NCBI GenBank assembly: GCA_018675975.1
Contig: JABGXB010000002.1
Coordinates: forward strand, 504,098 to 568,097
Source: Candidatus Woesearchaeota archaeon
GTDB taxonomy: Archaea > Nanobdellota > Nanobdellia > Woesearchaeales > JABGXB01
DNA: 64,000 nucleotides
Reading direction: 5' to 3'
Shown: in pieces, positions 60,354-64,000 of the stretch
Layout of the letters: each line of letters opens with the position of its first letter
Position numbering within the stretch: position 1 is the stretch's first letter
Notes under the pieces: model-generated
What the model was told of the DNA's origin: nothing
The model's input: only the letters and a program-made list of their open reading frames with translations
Databases searched by the model: none
Made by a program: the position numbers and the translations under genes

Positions 60354-60944
60354 ATGAATTTAAAAACAAAGTTTGATCTTCTAGCAGACAAACTTGAAAA
60401 AGCGACATTAGGTTCAAATTATAAGGCTCATAAAATTATTCCAAGGGAACTTTTAAAACTAATAAATAAAGATGCGTTAATTTTAGATTTAGGTGTTGGA
60501 ACTGGTTTAAGTTCCAGATTATTTATTGATAAGAAATTTAGCGTAGTTGGCATGGATTTTTCTAAAGAATTATTAAAAGTTGTATCTAAGTATAATTATG
60601 AACAATTAATAAAACAGGATTTGAATAAAAAACTAAAAGTTAAAAAAAATAATTTTGATTTGGTGATATCATTTGGAGTTTTTGATTTTTTTGAAGATTT
60701 AAATCATATTTTTAATGAAGTAAAACGAGTTCTAAATATAAATGGATATTTTGCATTTACTGTGATTAAAAGTCAAAAACCGTCAGATTCTTCTCAAACT
60801 TATAAGCATACAAAAAAAGAAGTTAGAGCTTTAGTAAAAAAATATAATTATAAAATTGTTAATGAATTAGAATTTTTAGAATATGAAAAAAAAGATTATA
60901 TGGCAATTTATTATGGCTTTATATTAAAAAAAAATTGTAATTAA
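60354..60944 (+). CDS. SAM-dependent methyltransferase (class I)
   Basis: The 196-aa protein has the class I SAM site 'ILDLGVGTGLSSRL' (about residues 43-56), an acidic end of beta-2 ('GMDFS') and 'FDLVISFGVFDFFEDL' for motif IV. It resembles UbiE/Methyltransf_11-type small-molecule enzymes. The substrate is unknown. TATA is centred 25 nt before the ATG. Confidence 0.82.
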   Translation: MNLKTKFDLLADKLEKATLGSNYKAHKIIPRELLKLINKDALILDLGVGTGLSSRLFIDKKFSVVGMDFSKELLKVVSKYNYEQLIKQDLNKKLKVKKNNFDLVISFGVFDFFEDLNHIFNEVKRVLNINGYFAFTVIKSQKPSDSSQTYKHTKKEVRALVKKYNYKIVNELEFLEYEKKDYMAIYYGFILKKNCN

Positions 60945-61046
60945 TATTAAGGATAAATTGACAGAGATTTCAAATAATATTTATTCTATTATTTATTGTA
61001 ATCGAATATAACAAATTTGTGCATTCTTGTTTTTATTTTTAATTTT

Positions 61047-61170
61047 AGGACTGGACACAGTGGTCAAGCTGAGACTTTTTTTATAAATGATATTTGGTTA
61101 GTTAAATTATATTTGATCAACTCAAATTGCATAGCCAACCTCACCGGATTTTTTATCCGGTTTTATAATT
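61047..61170 (+). ncRNA. Possible structured leader RNA
   Basis: This non-coding stretch lacks a good ORF and is more G+C-rich than its surroundings. It has a hairpin near 61049-61068 (GACTG/TGGTC with wobbles), a GGTT/AACC pairing across 61093-61140, and a strong CCGGA-loop-TCCGG stem followed by T run (61142-61163) that looks like a terminator or attenuator. It precedes a 41-codon ORF with a good ribosome site. The RNA family is not recognised. Confidence 0.35.
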
Positions 61171-61193
61171 ACAAAAACAAACAGGTGAAAAAC

Positions 61194-61319
61194 ATGAAAC
61201 CCACAAACCCAACTTCAAAAAATATAACTGCTATAACTAATAGTTTAATTAATTTCTCAAAAAAAGCTAATTTTAGCTCGTATGAATTAATGTTACAAAA
61301 ACATTGTATATTAAGTTAG
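61194..61319 (+). CDS. Small ORF, 41 aa
   Basis: ATG 61194 is preceded by AGGTGA (61183-61188) at a good distance. It encodes a 41-aa polar, Ser/Asn/Lys-rich peptide ending 'QKHCILS'. A longer reading from 61017 is unlikely because it would translate the hairpin region. A second short ORF begins one base after the stop. No homology can be claimed. Confidence 0.35.
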   Translation: MKPTNPTSKNITAITNSLINFSKKANFSSYELMLQKHCILS

Positions 61320-61320
61320 A

Positions 61321-61416
61321 ATGAAAGAGCTTACAGTATTATTATCTTCTTTTATAGATCGCCCCTTGATAAAAGATTATTACTGTATAAATAAAAATAG
61401 TCTTTTTTATAGATAA
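61321..61416 (+). CDS. Small ORF, 31 aa
   Basis: ATG 61321 begins one base after the stop of the 41-aa ORF, so translation could be coupled. The peptide has 31 residues ('MKELTVLLSSFIDRPLIKDYY...'), weakly amphipathic. A long imperfect inverted repeat (61333-61386) lies within it, so the stretch may instead be an RNA hairpin/terminator. Low confidence as a gene. Confidence 0.25.
   Translation: MKELTVLLSSFIDRPLIKDYYCINKNSLFYR
61333..61386. repeat. Imperfect inverted repeat
   Basis: ACAGTA at 61333-61338 pairs with TACTGT at 61381-61386, and most intervening bases continue the pairing (ATTATC with GATTAT, TTTTAT with ATAAAA) apart from small bulges. The loop holds GATCGCCCC. As RNA it is a long hairpin followed by a T run near 61402, fitting a transcript end for either strand. 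Confidence 0.5.
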
Positions 61417-61419
61417 TAT

Positions 61420-61866
61420 CTATAATCTTCTTTCTATATTAAATTCTGTTTTTGATAATTCTACTAAAATAGCTCTTAAAAAATTAACTTCGAATTCATA
61501 AAAATGTTTATCTAATTCTTTTTTATTTTTTAAAAAGTATAAGTTTAATTCTTTATAACTATTTGAAATTAATACAAAATTTACAGCTAAATATTTTATT
61601 TTTTTTGAAAATATGAAATTATTAATTATTCTTTTTATTATTTCAATATGTGATTTAGTTTCATTTTTATGTTCATTATCTAAAACATTTAATATTTCAT
61701 CTACAGTATTATTTACTTTAACTAATAATTTTGCCCAAAAGGCTACATTTCCTTTTTCTTCTTCTATTTTTTTACTAATTAAATTTCTTAAATGCATAAA
61801 TTCATCTTTAGGTTCTAAAATGTCAAATTGAAATCTTATATCTTGTATTCTTTCAAGTGATATCAT
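61420..61866 (-). CDS. Hypothetical helical protein, 148 aa
   Basis: I do not recognise this protein. It is all-helical ('MISLERIQDIRFQFDIL...'), with amphipathic and hydrophobic helices but no clear membrane span. Its start overlaps the stop of the upstream 194-aa gene by 14 nt, so the two form a coupled pair. No HEPN RX4-6H, metal or catalytic motif is visible. Confidence 0.5.
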   Translation of the reverse strand: MISLERIQDIRFQFDILEPKDEFMHLRNLISKKIEEEKGNVAFWAKLLVKVNNTVDEILNVLDNEHKNETKSHIEIIKRIINNFIFSKKIKYLAVNFVLISNSYKELNLYFLKNKKELDKHFYEFEVNFLRAILVELSKTEFNIERRL

Positions 61867-62437
61867 TATTATTACCTCTGCGTTTTTGTAAAAAGTCGGA
61901 TATTTTCTTATTATGTAATTTTTGTTTTAAAATAATATGATTTGTGAATGTATTTTTTGTATTAGTTGATATCCATTTGTTAATTAATTGTTGTTCTTTT
62001 GAAATTCTTTTTTCAATCCATGATAAAAAATCAATTTGATCAAAATGCATTTTTGATTCCATTAAAAAATTAGATGTATAATTTTCTGTTATATTTTTTA
62101 TATCTGTATTTAAATTTAATATTTTTGAAGGATTATTTAAATTAAAATAATTACATATTTTGCTTGAATATGAACTTTCTTCTGTATATTCTTTTAATAT
62201 TTTTTGTTTTAATATTTTTAATTCTAATTCACCTTTTTCTGAAAGTGAATAAGATCCAATGTCATATCCCTCATCTTCATTTATGGGAATTTTAGTGGAG
62301 TTTACTTTTTTTTGAAATTCTTTTATAAAAAAACCTTCATCAGGTACAATGTGGCCTATTGAATTATTATTAAATTTAATTAAATCATTTAGTATGTGTA
62401 AATTTATTGGATTATCCTCTATTTGAATGTGGGCCAT
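61853..62437 (-). CDS. Hypothetical protein, 194 aa
   Basis: This protein is not recognised. It is polar, Asn/Lys/Glu-rich, mostly helical, with 'MAHIQIEDNPINLHILNDLIKF' at the start and a basic end 'FLQKRRGNNNDIT'. It overlaps the downstream 148-aa gene by 14 nt. The pair is divergent from TrpRS across a 144-nt AT-rich gap. The fixed overlap and order suggest a two-protein unit, but no known toxin-antitoxin or complex signature is seen. Confidence 0.5.
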   Translation of the reverse strand: MAHIQIEDNPINLHILNDLIKFNNNSIGHIVPDEGFFIKEFQKKVNSTKIPINEDEGYDIGSYSLSEKGELELKILKQKILKEYTEESSYSSKICNYFNLNNPSKILNLNTDIKNITENYTSNFLMESKMHFDQIDFLSWIEKRISKEQQLINKWISTNTKNTFTNHIILKQKLHNKKISDFLQKRRGNNNDIT

Positions 62438-62581
62438 AGATATTTTTAGTCATGTAATGTATTTAATGAATATTAACGTTATGTTTTTACTTTTTGATGT
62501 TAGTTTGGCTTATTTGTTATTTGTGTTAACTATTTTATGATTATCATATAGTTTTATATAATAAAAAACAAGAAATTCAAT

Positions 62582-63724
62582 ATGGTAAAACAAATTGTAA
62601 ATCCTTATGAAGTAAAAGGAAGTATTGATTATGATAAATTAGTTGATGAATTTGGTGTTAGTAAGATAAATAATAAATTATTAAATGAAATTGAAAAAAA
62701 TGTTGGTGAACTTCATTTTTTATTAAGGCGTGGTTATTTTTTTTCACACAGAGATTTGGATAAATTATTAAAAAGATATTCGAAGGGTGAAAAATTTGTT
62801 TTATATACTGGGAGAGGCCCTAGTGGAAGTACTACTATAGGTCATTTATTATCTTGGGTTTTTACAAAATGGTTGGCAGATAAATTTGATGTTAAAACTT
62901 ATTTTCAAATTACTGATGATGAAAAATTTTTATTCAATCCGAACTTAAATTTAACTGAAACTAATAAATTGGCATATGAAGCAGCATTAGATTTTATTGC
63001 TTTAGGTTTTAAAGAAGAAAATTTAGATGTTATAGTAAATACTAATGCGGCTGATATTTTATATCCTGTTGCTATTAGAATTGCAAAAAAATTAACTCTT
63101 TCATCTGTTAAAGCAAGTATGGGTTTTAATGATAGTTCAAATATTGGTATTAATTTTTATACTGCAATGCAATCAGTTCCTGTTTTCTTAGAGTCAATTA
63201 GACAAAAAAAAAATGTTCCTGTTTTAATTCCATATGGTATAGATCAAGATAATCATTTTAGATTAACAAGAGATGTTGCTGAAAAATTAGGTTTTTTAAA
63301 ACCGTTTACTATTAATTGTAAATTTATGCCTGGGTTAAAAAGTAATGATGGAAAAATGAATGCTTCTGATCCGAATTCTGCAATTTATACTACTGATGAT
63401 GAAAAAACTGTTATCAATAAAATTAAAAAGGCACAAACAGGTGGACGTGAAACAATTACAGAACAAAAAAAATTAGGTGGAAGACCAAAAGAGTGTAATG
63501 TTTATTCATATTATGATTTATTTTTTGAACCAGATGACAATAAATTAAAAACTATTTATTCAAATTGTGTGGGTGGAAGCTTACTTTGTGGTGAATGTAA
63601 ACTAATGCTTGCAAATAAAGTAAATGTATTTTTAAAAAAACATCAAATAGAAAGACATAAGGCAAAAAGTAAGTTGAAAAATTATTTTTTAAAAAAAGAT
63701 TTTGATACAATTAGAATTGATTAA
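62582..63724 (+). CDS. trpS: Tryptophanyl-tRNA synthetase
   Basis: The 380-aa archaeal/eukaryotic-type TrpRS has 'YTGRGPSGSTTIGHLL' (HIGH form TIGH), 'ITDDEKFLF', 'DQDNHFRLTRDVAEKLGF' and 'GKMNASDPNSAIYTTD' (KMSKS form KMNAS). TATA (62552-62562) is 25 nt before the ATG, so leaderless. Length is normal for the group. Confidence 0.95.
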   Translation: MVKQIVNPYEVKGSIDYDKLVDEFGVSKINNKLLNEIEKNVGELHFLLRRGYFFSHRDLDKLLKRYSKGEKFVLYTGRGPSGSTTIGHLLSWVFTKWLADKFDVKTYFQITDDEKFLFNPNLNLTETNKLAYEAALDFIALGFKEENLDVIVNTNAADILYPVAIRIAKKLTLSSVKASMGFNDSSNIGINFYTAMQSVPVFLESIRQKKNVPVLIPYGIDQDNHFRLTRDVAEKLGFLKPFTINCKFMPGLKSNDGKMNASDPNSAIYTTDDEKTVINKIKKAQTGGRETITEQKKLGGRPKECNVYSYYDLFFEPDDNKLKTIYSNCVGGSLLCGECKLMLANKVNVFLKKHQIERHKAKSKLKNYFLKKDFDTIRID

Positions 63725-63863
63725 TTTTAAAATATAGTTTGCTATATCGATATTGGAATTTATTTTTTATATTATTTCTTTTTTATAACTGTCAACTCAA
63801 TAACAAAAGGTTTAAATATAGTCCTTTTTGAAAAAACCATATAAAAATTAAAAGGGGTTGATT

Positions 63864-64000
63864 ATGGAAAAAATAATTAGAAAGATAGATGGGATGAATA
63901 CTAAAGTAAAAGAGGGATTTGTTAAGGTTAGACACGACATTTCTTCTGTTGTTAATAAACAAAGTGAATTTATTGATTTCTTTTCAAAAAAAATTGCTGA
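63864..64000 (+). CDS. Start of an unknown CDS, cut by window end
   Basis: ATG 63864 follows an AAGGGG-type site. The first 45 residues ('MEKIIRKIDGMNTKVKEGF...') are open to the window end and look helical, with alternating basic and hydrophobic residues, perhaps coiled coil. TATA-like AGGTTTAAATAT (63809-63820) would give a 20-25-nt leader. The product cannot be identified from this fragment. Confidence 0.55.
   Translation, partial: MEKIIRKIDGMNTKVKEGFVKVRHDISSVVNKQSEFIDFFSKKIA

Noticed and set aside
61017-61193. N-terminal part of a 100-aa ORF starting at 61017.
   Set aside because: It reads through a terminator-like hairpin and a TATA element; the ribosome site fits ATG 61194.

Overview
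The window is one stretch of a very AT-rich (roughly a quarter G+C) archaeal chromosome. The gene set is archaeal: eukaryote-type ribosomal proteins (eS1, eS19, eS24, eS28, eS31, eL24, eL31, eL37, eL39, uL7ae-type, P1-type L12), EF-1A and EF-2, Spt4 and RpoE', Orc1/Cdc6, prefoldin, NAC, Sec61-beta, LSm, deoxyhypusine synthase, archaeal CCA-adding enzyme and SRP54/FtsY. The small compact genes, many orphan proteins, Kazal and triple-thioredoxin surface proteins, an S-layer protein and several bacterial-looking genes suggest a DPANN archaeon, most like Woesearchaeota or Pacearchaeota. That placement is an inference from gene style, not from a tree.

Layout. 1-4.3 kb: a PhoU-like regulator with a palindromic operator, then a tight polyamine/hypusine cluster (deoxyhypusine synthase, PLP decarboxylase, agmatinase). 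4.5-16.7 kb: ribosome-assembly GTPases (a permuted YlqF type and a Nog1 type), a radical SAM enzyme with an unusual cysteine spacing, tandem paralogous orphans, a DUF1385 membrane protein, a nucleotidyltransferase fusion, a membrane-anchored Kazal protein, PRPP synthetase and a three-domain thiol oxidoreductase. 16.7-23.3 kb: tRNA-Ser and tRNA-Met, uS10, EF-1A, EF-2, NDK, eL24, eS28 and L7Ae. 23.4-31.3 kb: GluRS, the uL1-uL10-L12 operon, eS31/eS24/Spt4/RpoE' and a PIN protein. 31.4-41.6 kb: TyrRS, DUF357, CCA enzyme, eS19-eL39-eL31-prefoldin-FtsY, SRP54, a histone-H1-like K/A-rich protein and eS1. 41.7-50.8 kb: a DUF885 protein without a usable start codon at its true N-terminus, the C-terminal half of a Hel308-like helicase, an MnmC-like methyltransferase, an Asn-rich protein plus HerA-like ATPase, NAC, Sec61-beta, LSm, eL37, tRNA-Leu and an RsuA-type pseudouridine synthase. 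50.8-64 kb: the S-layer gene with a long leader, a signal peptidase, a long RelA/SpoT homologue beside a Nudix hydrolase, Orc1/Cdc6, an MFS transporter, a methyltransferase, a small-ORF/RNA region, TrpRS and the start of a further gene.

Expression signals are readable. Many stand-alone or first genes have a TATA-like box centred about 23-27 nt before the ATG and no room for a leader, so leaderless mRNAs are likely. Genes inside operons, the ribosomal operons and the S-layer gene instead carry GGTG/GGAGG-type ribosome binding sites. I used this rule to choose starts for several genes (8020, 10675, 17558, 26189, 54122). Two promoters, for the PhoU-like gene and for EF-1A, have the TATA box enclosed by a perfect inverted repeat.

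Most interesting points: (1) an archaeal long-form RelA/SpoT protein whose hydrolase motif is destroyed while its synthetase residues are intact, next to a Nudix hydrolase; (2) a three-gene hypusine cluster compatible with an agmatine-based route; (3) a promoter-driven orphan half of a Ski2/Hel308-like helicase; (4) a DUF885 gene that seems to start on AUU or AUA behind a good ribosome binding site; (5) a broken tRNA-Ser 3' copy holding three perfect small hairpins; (6) an H1-tail-like protein in an archaeon.
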